Source: an uncultured Thiomonas sp. (lineage in GTDB: Bacteria > Pseudomonadota > Gammaproteobacteria > Burkholderiales > Burkholderiaceae_C). Taken from it: DNA of 13,956 nt. Positions 1 through 5,424 of the stretch are shown here, piece by piece. The position numbers and the translations under genes are program-made. The stretch lies in the NCBI GenBank assembly GCA_937927695.1, contig CALBRU010000110.1, forward strand, positions 1 to 13,956. The letters are read 5' to 3'. The first letter of the stretch is position 1. Every line of letters begins with the position of its first letter. Below the pieces are notes generated by a model. It ran no database searches and was not told the origin of the DNA. It worked only from the letters and a program-made list of their open reading frames with translations.

Positions 1-1536
1 CATCGCACATGGGCCGCACCCGCAAAAATGCTTGCAGGCGACGGCGCAGAGTTTCGGGGTGTGCTGCTCTCGCTGGGCCTACGTATCAGCCCTGCAACCC
101 GCGCCCGGCAGCTTCTCGCAACCTACGTTCAGACTCGCCAGCCCGAAGCCTTGGCGCGGTGCGTGGAGCGTGTTGGCTGGCATGGCCGCGTGTATGTCTT
201 GCCGGATGAAGTGATCGGCCAAGCCAGCGAGCGCCTGATTTTTCAGGCCGAAGTGGCGACCGAGAACACCTTGCGGCAGCGTGGCACCTTGGCGCAGTGG
301 CGTGACCGCGTAGCGTCCTACGCCGTGGGCAACAGCCGCTTGACCTTCGCCATATCGAGCGCCTTCGCGGGCATGGTGTTGCGCCCTGCGGGTGAGGGGG
401 GCGGCGGGTTCCACCTTGTGGGCGCTTCCAGCAGCGGCAAGTCCACCGCGCTGCGCGTGGCTGCGTCGGTGTACGGCCCTGCGAGCTACGCGCAGAACTG
501 GCGCAGCACATCGAACGCCATCGAAGGCACGGCGGCAGCGCACTGTGATCGCACGCTGATCCTTGACGAAATCGCGCAGATCGACGCCCGCGAAGTGGGC
601 GAAGCGGGGTACATGCTTGCCAATGGGCAGGGCAAGGCCCGCGCCAGCCGCACCGGACAGCCGCGCCCCCGGTTGCAATGGTTGTTGATGCTGCTTTCTG
701 CGGGCGAGGTGGGTATTGCGCAGCACATGGCAAGCGTGAACAAAACGGCCCGCGCCGGGCAGGAATTGCGCCTGGTCGATCTGCCCGCCGATGCCGGGGC
801 GAGCATGGGAGTGTTCGAGCGACTGCATGACAAAGACAGCCCGCAAGTGCTGGCGCAATACCTTGGCAAAGCGGCAGACGCCTATCACGGCACCGCAGGC
901 CGCGCCTTCCTGGAACACATCGTCAGCCGCGCCGATACCCTGCGCGACCACCTGCGCCGCGCGCTCGACCGGCTGATTCTGGAGTGGGTTCCCGAAGCCG
1001 CAGGCGGCCAAGTGCACCGCGTGGCGCGCCGCTTCGCTGTGGTGGGCGCAGCGGGCGAGCTGGCGACCGCTGCGGGCCTTAGTGGCTGGCCAGAAGGTGA
1101 GGCCGAACGCGCCGCGCGCCGCTGCTTTCAAGATTGGTTGGCGACGCGCGGTGGGCTGGGGAACAGCGAAGACCGCCAAATGCTGGCTCAGGTTCGTCGC
1201 TTCCTTGAACTGCACGGCGAAGGGCGCTTTACCGACTGGAACCGGGCCGATGACGATCATGCGCCACGAACCTTGAGCCGGGCCGGGTTCCGCAAAGCCG
1301 CCAAGGATGCCACAGGGGATGTTGAACACTGGACTTACTACGTCCTGCCTGAGACGTTCAAGGCCGAGGTCTGCGCCGGGTTCGATGTGAAGGCGGTTCT
1401 GCGCGTGCTGCGGGATGCCGAACACCTAGCGCCAGACAAGGGCCGACCCTTTGACTGCCGCCCGCGCCTGCCCGGTTTGGGCAAGGCCACGGTCTATTGC
1501 ATCAAGCCGTCGATCTTCGAAGATGCGGACGATTGA
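1..1536 (+). CDS. DUF927 domain protein, helicase-like replication protein of a mobile element (5' end off the window)
   Basis: The frame is open from base 1, and the residues before the first ATG at 28 (HRTWAAPAK) look like continuing DUF927 sequence, so the N-terminus is probably cut by the window rather than starting at 28. About 511 residues are visible. Counting from the ATG at 28, a Walker A motif GASSSGKST is at residues 132-140 and a Walker B motif LILDE at 177-181. Other blocks match my memory of the family: GWHGRVYVLPDEVIG, GNSRLTFA and a NGQGKARA stretch. DUF927 proteins are ATPases of phages, plasmids and islands, often with an N-terminal primase/Toprim part that would lie outside this window. 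The tail after the ATPase core (SRAGFRKAAKD..., YYVLPETFKAEVCAGFD) is also typical. The adjacent repeat clusters suggest that it acts on an origin. The role is inferred from the family and context. Confidence 0.88.
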   Translation, partial: HRTWAAPAKMLAGDGAEFRGVLLSLGLRISPATRARQLLATYVQTRQPEALARCVERVGWHGRVYVLPDEVIGQASERLIFQAEVATENTLRQRGTLAQWRDRVASYAVGNSRLTFAISSAFAGMVLRPAGEGGGGFHLVGASSSGKSTALRVAASVYGPASYAQNWRSTSNAIEGTAAAHCDRTLILDEIAQIDAREVGEAGYMLANGQGKARASRTGQPRPRLQWLLMLLSAGEVGIAQHMASVNKTARAGQELRLVDLPADAGASMGVFERLHDKDSPQVLAQYLGKAADAYHGTAGRAFLEHIVSRADTLRDHLRRALDRLILEWVPEAAGGQVHRVARRFAVVGAAGELATAAGLSGWPEGEAERAARRCFQDWLATRGGLGNSEDRQMLAQVRRFLELHGEGRFTDWNRADDDHAPRTLSRAGFRKAAKDATGDVEHWTYYVLPETFKAEVCAGFDVKAVLRVLRDAEHLAPDKGRPFDCRPRLPGLGKATVYCIKPSIFEDADD

Positions 1537-1906
1537 CCCCCCCGCCGAAGGCCATTGCGCCGGGCGCGGCGGGGCGCGCGGCAGAGCTTTTTTCGCGCTG
1601 CAAACGGCGGGCAACAACACCAAACCAGCACCAGCAAAAGCCCGGCGCTTTTTCTTCTGCGAACGTCAGCGGACAGATTTGTCCTCAGTGTCCTCAGCGT
1701 TTTGCGGTTTGTCCTCAGTCCGACTGAGGACAGAAAAACCCTTTCATATCAACACGTTAGAAGCGTTTTTCCGCTTGTCCTCAGTGTCCTCACTTTTTTT
1801 ATGCAGGAAACCGAAAGTTGCGGCTGCGCAGTGCCCATTTTTCACCCTTGGCAAGTTGCGGCGGGCCGCTTGCCGGGGCCATTTCCCCCCGCCATTTGGA
1901 GCCGTC
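1537..1906. other. Non-coding stretch downstream of the DUF927 gene
   Basis: No convincing gene lies here, although a frame on the plus strand stays open through it. The first half is very GC-rich. It contains an imperfect arm pair (CCCCGCCG at 1540-1547 and CGGCGGGG at 1567-1574) but no adjacent T-run to make a clear terminator. The second half is less GC-rich and holds the left cluster of TGTCCTCAG repeats. A good ribosome binding site, GGAG at 1898-1901, begins the next small gene. Confidence 0.6.
1680..1793. repeat. Left cluster of 9-bp iteron-like repeats (TGTCCTCAG)
   Basis: Copies reading TGTCCTCAG are at 1680-1688, 1689-1697, 1710-1718 and 1776-1784, with a one-mismatch copy (TGTCCTCAC) at 1785-1793. 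One copy in the opposite direction is at 1724-1732. Two pairs are exactly back to back (9-bp step). The copies at 1710 and 1724 form a perfect 10-bp dyad with a 3-bp centre. Most copies are preceded by TT. The same word, inverted, fills 2905-3019. Tandem words beside a replication-type ATPase gene are typical of initiator binding sites. Function is inferred. Confidence 0.8.
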
Positions 1907-2056
1907 ATGAACCGTGAGCAAGCCATCCGATATTTGAAAAAACACCAGCCGAACAGCCGCTGGATTCCGACCGAGCACGCCAGGGGCCGCAAGCTGCCCT
2001 TCGATCTCGTCGCCAGCCTTGCCCGGCGCAAGGCCGGGGGGGTATCAAAAGTCTAG
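1907..2056 (+). CDS. Small conserved-looking island protein, 49 aa, unknown function
   Basis: I do not recognise this protein. The ATG at 1907 is chosen because GGAG (1898-1901) sits five bases before it; the longer upstream frame crosses the repeat cluster and is not credible. The product begins MNREQAIRYLKKHQPNSRW and ends KAGGVSKV. It is basic, has no signal peptide or membrane segment, and its N-terminal half looks helical. It could be a small DNA-binding or regulatory protein of the element, but no motif proves that. The last codons run through a G-run plus TATCAA motif that recurs at 2113-2125, so the stop may lie in a conserved nucleotide element. Confidence 0.55.
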   Translation: MNREQAIRYLKKHQPNSRWIPTEHARGRKLPFDLVASLARRKAGGVSKV

Positions 2057-2125
2057 GCCGTCCTCTTGGAGACCGTGTGCCCCCGCAGATTTTTGCGTTG
2101 CAAAGTTTTGAGGGGGGGGTATCAA
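2036..2125 (+). repeat. Direct repeat of GGGGGGGTATCAA, two copies 77 bp apart
   Basis: The 13-base word GGGGGGGTATCAA occurs at 2036-2048, overlapping the end of the 49-aa gene, and again at 2113-2125, about 36 bases before the ATG of the next gene. The second copy has one extra G in its run. The sequence between them contains a small hairpin-capable stretch (TTTGC-GTT-GCAAA) but no gene. The role is unknown. A protein site, an RNA element controlling the next gene, or a slippage-prone tract are all possible. Confidence 0.6.
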
Positions 2126-2160
2126 TCAATGTGCTGCCCTTTTTATTGGAGAAAAACCTC

Positions 2161-2817
2161 ATGAAACTGAACCTGAAAACCGTTGAAAAACTCGATTCCC
2201 AGCAATTCCCGGTCAAAGCCGCCGATCACCCGAAAATTCGAGCGCTTCTTGATGAGCGAGACGCCATCTCGTCACGATTGGAAGTTGCGCGGCAAGGGCT
2301 GCAAATTTGCTTCGGTGGACTCGACACGTACATAACGCAAAAACCGCGTGCCGAAGAAAATCCGCTGCAACGCGCCCGACGATTTCTTGCAGGCGACAAA
2401 AGCGCTGCGGACGGCGGCACCCGATCTCATGCCCTGGATGACCTTCGCCAGGAATACACACAATTCTCGAACGAAGTCGCCCTTCTGGAATCTGCACTCC
2501 ACAACATCAACCGGGCCATTGAAACTCAGACCCGGCGCGCCACCGCAGAGCGCTTGCAACAGCCGGATTTTCAGCAGGCGTATGCAACGCTTCATGAGGC
2601 CATTCAAAACCTGCTCAAAGCCCACCGTGATGGGCTGGCGCTGGCCGAACGCGAGTCCAGCCGGGGGTGGCTGGTGAGCGAAGCCGGTGGTGATCCAACC
2701 TGGGCGCACTTGCCGGAGGCGGTTGTGCCCATTCTGGAAGCGCTTGCCGCCGGTGAAGTGCCCTACATCCCCACCCCGCAGATTCGCAATGTTCGGGGGA
2801 TTCCGGGCCGTCGCTGA
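2161..2817 (+). CDS. Hypothetical coiled-coil-type protein of the island, 218 aa
   Basis: I do not recognise a family. The ATG at 2161 is preferred over the more upstream one at 2077 because GGAG at 2148-2151 precedes it at a usable distance and the extension would be read through the G-run motif. The protein starts MKLNLKTVEKLDSQQFPVKA. The middle (roughly residues 25-155) is rich in E, Q, R, L and A with long charged helices, including LRQEYTQFSNEVALLESALH, suggesting a coiled coil. The C-terminal part has a W-rich patch and ends with a proline-rich stretch around VPYIPTPQIRNVRGIPGRR. There is no signal peptide or membrane segment. It lies between the two repeat clusters, so it may serve replication or maintenance of the element, but this rests on position only. 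Confidence 0.75.
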   Translation: MKLNLKTVEKLDSQQFPVKAADHPKIRALLDERDAISSRLEVARQGLQICFGGLDTYITQKPRAEENPLQRARRFLAGDKSAADGGTRSHALDDLRQEYTQFSNEVALLESALHNINRAIETQTRRATAERLQQPDFQQAYATLHEAIQNLLKAHRDGLALAERESSRGWLVSEAGGDPTWAHLPEAVVPILEALAAGEVPYIPTPQIRNVRGIPGRR

Positions 2818-2904
2818 CAATTCCAGGCACGAAGCGCAAGCCCGGCCAACGCCGTGTCATGCGGATGGTTGGCGCGGCATAAATTGGCCCGGCGCGCAAA
2901 AACG

Positions 2905-3019
2905 ACTGAGGACACTGAGGACAAATTTCAAAAACCGCTGCAAACCGCATGAATGCTGGGTTACTGCGGGTTTTGAGAACTGAGGACAAAGTGAGGACAA
3001 ACTGAGGACACTGAGGACA
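2905..3019. repeat. Right cluster of 9-10 bp iteron-like repeats (ACTGAGGACA)
   Basis: Six copies all read CTGAGGACA on the plus strand: 2906-2914, 2915-2923, 2980-2988, 2991-2999 (variant GTGAGGACA), 3002-3010 and 3011-3019. Steps between neighbours are 9 bp (2906/2915 and 3002/3011) or 11 bp (2980/2991/3002). Four copies are followed by AA(A). This is the reverse complement of the word in the 1680-1793 cluster, so the two clusters lie in mainly inverted orientation about 1.2 kb apart, around the genes at 1907-2817. Confidence 0.82.
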
Positions 3020-3020
3020 A

Positions 3021-3042
3021 ATCTCTATCTCTATCTCTATCT
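3021..3042 (+). repeat. ATCTCT hexanucleotide tandem repeat
   Basis: The unit ATCTCT occurs three full times plus four bases (3021-3042), directly after the last CTGAGGACA copy. It is a polypyrimidine tract on the plus strand. It may vary in copy number between isolates or mark a strand-opening or slippage site. No gene reads through it. Confidence 0.8.
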
Positions 3043-3150
3043 TCTACGCCTTGCCTTGCCTGCCGTGCTTCTCTGGAATCAGCCGCGCGAAGGAATTTCT
3101 GCCGCGCGCGCCCGGCCCCGGCGCGCATCGTTCAAATGAAGGGAGTTGCA

Positions 3151-3435
3151 ATGAATCAAGAGGAACGCCACATCGCCGCCTTGCAGGCCGCAATGAATGG
3201 CTTTTGGGAGATCGCCGCGCTATTGGCGGGCGCAAAGTCGCTGCTCAGCAATGAACCATTGAATGACGAAGGGATTGCTGCGGGCCGCGTGCTCGACGTT
3301 GCGCATCGGCTTGCAAACGATCTCGCAGGCGATGCCTGGGAGGCGTTTGAACCGTCAGGGGAGACTTCTCAGGAACCCGAAGCGCTGGCCGAGCAATCGG
3401 CCCGATTTCTTGCGCCCCGGCATGACCAGTCATAG
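3151..3435 (+). CDS. Small acidic protein of the island, 94 aa, unknown function
   Basis: I do not recognise a family. There are two in-frame ATGs. The second (3151) is chosen because GGGAG at 3141-3145 lies five bases before it; the first (3136) has no clear site. The protein begins MNQEERHIAALQAAMNG, has a helical, alanine-rich body (residues 5-70) and an acidic tail ending APRHDQS. There is no signal peptide and no membrane span. It is the last gene before the attachment site, a place where islands often keep accessory, excisionase or regulatory genes. It lacks an obvious helix-turn-helix, so no function is claimed. Confidence 0.65.
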   Translation: MNQEERHIAALQAAMNGFWEIAALLAGAKSLLSNEPLNDEGIAAGRVLDVAHRLANDLAGDAWEAFEPSGETSQEPEALAEQSARFLAPRHDQS

Positions 3436-3459
3436 CGCTTGAGGCGGACACTGATCTGT

Positions 3460-3486
3460 GGGGCACTGGCGGGGCACTCAGGGGCA
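3460..3486 (+). repeat. GGGGCA(CT) short direct repeats near the att site, possible integrase arm sites
   Basis: GGGGCACT is at 3460-3467 and 3471-3478, followed by GGGGCA at 3481-3486, with spacings of 11 and 10 bp, close to one helical turn. They lie about 105-130 bp inside the att scar. Tyrosine-integrase att sites usually have such phased short arm-type sites beside the core. Assigning them to the integrase or excisionase of this element is inference, because that gene is not in view. Confidence 0.45.
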
Positions 3487-3497
3487 AAAAATGGCAG

Positions 3498-3506
3498 TTA
3501 TCCACA
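3498..3506 (+). promoter_or_regulatory. DnaA box (TTATCCACA)
   Basis: A perfect match to the strict bacterial DnaA-box consensus lies inside the right end of the element. One 9-mer of this kind can arise by chance, and no second box is seen nearby, so a role in replication or excision control is only possible. Confidence 0.35.
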
Positions 3507-3591
3507 GCACGACACAAAACAGAGAATCGCCTAACCCATTGATTGTTTTATTGTTTCGTGTTGCGCTTTGCTGCCAAATATCGCATTCGGG

Positions 3592-3639
3592 GGACTCTTA
3601 ATCCGTAGGTCGACAGTTCGAGCCTGTCACAACCCACCA
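3592..3639 (+). other. att scar: 3' fragment of tRNA-Lys(CTT) including CCA
   Basis: The sequence from the anticodon stem onward matches a tRNA-Lys: loop CTCTTAA (3595-3601, anticodon CTT at 3597-3599), 3' stem TCCGT, T-arm GACAG-TTCGAGC-CTGTC (3612-3628), acceptor strand ACAACCC (3629-3635), discriminator A and CCA (3637-3639). No D-arm or 5' acceptor strand precedes it, and the anticodon stem is already imperfect (G opposite G at 28:42), so this is not a complete gene. It marks the crossover region of an island inserted at the tRNA 3' end. An intact copy, expected to begin GGGTTGT to pair with the acceptor strand, should lie at the other end of the element. Confidence 0.85.
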
Positions 3640-3647
3640 AAACACAA

Positions 3648-3677
3648 AAAACGGCCCGGAGCAACCCGGGCCGTTTT
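3648..3677. terminator. Strong bidirectional intrinsic terminator after the tRNA scar
   Basis: The arms ACGGCCCGG (3651-3659) and CCGGGCCGT (3666-3674) pair perfectly around a 6-base loop. Flanking A and T runs extend the stem and give a U-tract on both strands. It probably was the original terminator of the tRNA-Lys gene, and it also ends the convergent minus-strand operon whose last stop is at 3706. Confidence 0.85.
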
Positions 3678-3705
3678 CATTTTTCGGCCAGCCGCTTTGA
3701 GACTT

Positions 3706-4089
3706 TCAACCGGCGCGGTCTTTGCGCAGAAACTGCGTGATGCCGTAGATCGCGCCGCCAGCCAGGCCCAGTTTCAGAAAGCGACCGAGCAGCAAACGCG
3801 ACAGACGCCTGCGCAGCAGCATCGAGACGACGGAGCCCATGATGGAGCCGACGTAGGGGTGGCTGCGGGTAAAGCGAAAAAGGCCCAGCAGCGAACTTGC
3901 CGGGTTGAGCGCACCGAGCACCGAGCCGGAGAGAGCGGCCTTGATCAACTGCTTTGGCTGCGCCCGCTCGCGAAACTGCTCCGCCGCCTGCACGAACTCG
4001 ACGCGCTCGACGGCGATGCGCGCCACCAAAAGCTGCTTGCGTACCGAGGCCGGCAACTGCTTGGTGAAGTCGGCTGAAGGCTGAGTCAT
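3706..4089 (-). CDS. Small membrane-associated protein of the yqjDE-type operon, 127 aa
   Basis: This is the third gene of a DUF883-YqjE-type cluster. The start at 4089 (MTQPSADFTK) is preferred; ATGs at 4095 and 4146 are also in frame, the latter inside the preceding gene, and none has a strong ribosome binding site. The N-terminal half is a charged helix (RKQLLVARIAVERVEFVQAA). The rest contains hydrophobic stretches around residues 55-71, 78-92 and 107-120 separated by a very basic patch (LLRRRLSRLLLGRFLK). I know no catalytic motif for it. By position and make-up it is a partner of the upstream inner-membrane proteins. The exact family name is uncertain. Confidence 0.7.
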   Translation of the reverse strand: MTQPSADFTKQLPASVRKQLLVARIAVERVEFVQAAEQFRERAQPKQLIKAALSGSVLGALNPASSLLGLFRFTRSHPYVGSIMGSVVSMLLRRRLSRLLLGRFLKLGLAGGAIYGITQFLRKDRAG

Positions 4090-4127
4090 GGCCATGTGGC
4101 GACAGTGCAGGAAGGGAAGCGCGCGGG

Positions 4128-4523
4128 TCAGGCTCGGGAGCGCCATACTGCGGCGTCTTTGGCCAGTTCGGCGCGGGTGGCGGCGAAGGGCGCAGGGGCA
4201 TGCCGTATGGCGGCGCGGATGCGGTAGACACCATACGCGGCCACGGCGATGTAAAGCAAACAGAGCAAAGCCAGCACCAACCAGTGGCTGCGATCCCAGA
4301 ACAGAATGACGAGCAACGCGGTGAGACTGCCCACGGCAAGCAGGCCGAACAGCATGGCCACCGCGCCGAGCACGATCAGCGCTACCAGGCGCTGACGCTC
4401 TTCGGCCAGCTCGATGCTGGCGAGCTCGACGCGGCTTTGCAACAGCGCAGCCGCGCTGCTGAGCAAACGCTGACCGGCCGCGCCCAAGCCTTCGGACTGT
4501 CCGGGTTGCGCGTCTTTCGCCAT
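4128..4523 (-). CDS. yqjE: YqjE-type phage holin superfamily III membrane protein
   Basis: The protein is 131 aa. It has an N-terminal amphipathic helix with the typical ELASIELAEERQRL block (residues 33-46) followed by two membrane spans at about 46-76 and 80-101. Its tail is cytoplasmic and charged. This is the layout of the YqjE family (holin-like Pfam family, PF07332 from memory). It follows the DUF883 gene with only 12 bases between, the same order as yqjD-yqjE in enterobacteria, so the two are almost certainly co-transcribed. In E. coli these are stationary-phase inner-membrane proteins. Real holin activity is not implied. Confidence 0.85.
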   Translation of the reverse strand: MAKDAQPGQSEGLGAAGQRLLSSAAALLQSRVELASIELAEERQRLVALIVLGAVAMLFGLLAVGSLTALLVILFWDRSHWLVLALLCLLYIAVAAYGVYRIRAAIRHAPAPFAATRAELAKDAAVWRSRA

Positions 4524-4535
4524 GAGCTGACTGAA

Positions 4536-4838
4536 TCAGCGGCTGCGGTTGATCAGCAGGCCCACGGCCAAGCCCAGGGCTGCGGCCATGCCGATGGCTT
4601 TCCAGGGATGGTCGTGCACATAGTCGTCGGTGGCCTGTGCGGCGGCCTTGCTGCGCTCGACCACGGCGTCTTGCAGGTCTTGCGCTTTCTCGGCGGCTTG
4701 GCGCAGCATTTTCATGCCGCGACGTTGCAGTTCAGCGGCTTGCTCGCCACTGCTGGCTGCAGCCTGTTTGAGCAGATCTTCTGCGTGGTCGATCACGAGC
4801 GCGACATCGGACTTGATCTCTTGGACTGACTTGGTCAT
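4536..4838 (-). CDS. yqjD: DUF883 family protein, YqjD/ElaB-like ribosome-associated membrane anchor
   Basis: The protein is 100 aa, the usual family length. The start at 4838 has a clear AGGAG six bases upstream. Residues 1-70 form a charged helical domain. Residues 71-97 carry the family hallmark DDYVHDHPWKAIGMAAALGL with its HPW and glycine-spaced C-terminal membrane helix, ending in INRSR. YqjD and ElaB of E. coli bind ribosomes and anchor them to the inner membrane in stationary phase, which is the expected role here. It is the first gene of a three-gene minus-strand operon. Confidence 0.92.
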   Translation of the reverse strand: MTKSVQEIKSDVALVIDHAEDLLKQAAASSGEQAAELQRRGMKMLRQAAEKAQDLQDAVVERSKAAAQATDDYVHDHPWKAIGMAAALGLAVGLLINRSR

Positions 4839-4893
4839 GGTGGACTCCTGAATGGAAAAAACGTGAAACGCTGCGAAACATGTTAGCCCGCAA

Positions 4894-4919
4894 TGCAGCG
4901 CCGCAGTTGACGCGCTGCA
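4894..4919. promoter_or_regulatory. Inverted repeat between the HAD gene and the DUF883 operon
   Basis: TGCAGCGC (4894-4901) and GCGCTGCA (4912-4919) form an 8-bp stem with a 10-base loop in the 91-bp gap between the HAD stop (4930) and the DUF883 start (4838). No U-tract follows on the minus strand, so it is not a classical terminator. It could be an operator or an attenuating hairpin before the yqjDE-type operon. Confidence 0.35.
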
Positions 4920-4929
4920 AACTCATCCC

Positions 4930-5424
4930 TCAAGGGCGCAAGGCGGCGATCAGGCGCTGGGGCTGCAAAAACAAGTCGAGTGCGGCGTGAATGTCGGGAG
5001 CGATGAGTTGTGCGGCCGCCAGGGTAAGCGCATGGGTGCACTCCGGCCCGAGGACGGCGATGCCCAGGGTGGCGGCTCGCAGCATGTCCACATCGTTGCG
5101 TCCGTTGCCCAGGGCGGCCACACCGCCGCCTTCAGCCAGCAGCGTGCGCACGCGAGCGGTTTTGTCGGCGCCGGTGAGCACGACGGCGTGACGTACCGGC
5201 AGGCCCGCAAGCGTCTGCGCGACCGTGCCGTAGGTGTCTCCGGTCAGCACCTCGATCTCCAGCACCCGGCTCAGCGCGCTCAGGCGTTCGGCCACACCGT
5301 CGATCAGCGCGCCGTTGCAGGCTAGGGTGCCGTTGAAGTCGATCAGCAGGTGGCGCAGAGCCAGCCTGTCAGCGCCGGGAATGGCAACGGCCAGCCCGGG
5401 CAAAGCGGCGTGGGCAAGCGTCAT
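4930..5424 (-). CDS. HAD-fold protein resembling the soluble P-type-ATPase-like group (COG4087)
   Basis: The protein is 164 aa. HAD motif I reads DFNGT at residues 29-33: the nucleophile Asp29 is present but the usual second Asp is Asn31, as in the small soluble P-type-ATPase-like proteins. The motif II threonine is Thr61 (VLTGDT), the conserved Lys is probably Lys88, and motif IV is GNGRND (106-111). There is no cap domain, signal peptide or membrane span. The start overlaps the rfaE2 stop by 4 bp and has GGGAG (5430-5434) five bases upstream, so it is translated with that gene. The pairing hints at a sugar-phosphate or envelope role, but lack of the general acid Asp makes ordinary phosphatase activity uncertain. 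Confidence 0.8.
   Translation of the reverse strand: MTLAHAALPGLAVAIPGADRLALRHLLIDFNGTLACNGALIDGVAERLSALSRVLEIEVLTGDTYGTVAQTLAGLPVRHAVVLTGADKTARVRTLLAEGGGVAALGNGRNDVDMLRAATLGIAVLGPECTHALTLAAAQLIAPDIHAALDLFLQPQRLIAALRP

Larger units (their letters stand above)
2818..3150. other. Non-coding stretch holding the right repeat cluster
   Basis: There is no supportable gene across these 333 bases. It contains the CTGAGGACA repeat cluster (2905-3019), a hexanucleotide tandem repeat (3021-3042) and the ribosome binding site of the next gene (GGGAG at 3141-3145). The block around 2921-2980 is locally AT-richer than the surrounding element (AAATTTCAAAAACC), as expected of an unwinding region. Confidence 0.55.
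1..3639. mobile_element. Right end of a genomic island integrated at tRNA-Lys(CTT)
   Basis: This stretch carries a DUF927 helicase-like gene, three small orphan genes and two clusters of short iteron-like repeats. It stops exactly at a 3' fragment of a tRNA-Lys gene. Tyrosine-recombinase islands that enter the 3' end of a tRNA leave an intact tRNA at one end and a duplicated 3' fragment at the other. The fragment here reads on the plus strand, so the intact gene should lie beyond the left edge, probably with the integrase. Genes to the right (DUF883 operon, rfaE2) are ordinary chromosomal genes, which supports a boundary near 3639. The left end and integrase are not visible, so element type (satellite phage, integrative plasmid or ICE remnant) cannot be settled. 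Confidence 0.75.

Noticed and set aside
79..1425. Long open frame on the minus strand (448 codons) opposite the DUF927 gene
   Set aside because: It is a shadow of a GC-rich gene with clear Walker motifs on the plus strand; its translation shows no family blocks and low-complexity composition.
1710..1732. Rho-independent terminator from the dyad
   Set aside because: There is no T-run after either arm on either strand; the arms are iteron copies.
1680..1793. CRISPR array from the regularly repeated TGTCCTCAG
   Set aside because: Units are only 9 bp, often directly adjacent with no spacers of constant length, and no cas genes are present.
2077..2160. Longer start of the 218-aa protein at ATG 2077
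   Set aside because: The extra 28 residues are read through a G-run motif; GGAG before ATG 2161 is a better start.
3591..3639. A complete tRNA-Lys gene
   Set aside because: There is no D-arm or matching 5' acceptor strand (GGGTTGT) upstream, and the anticodon stem is mismatched.
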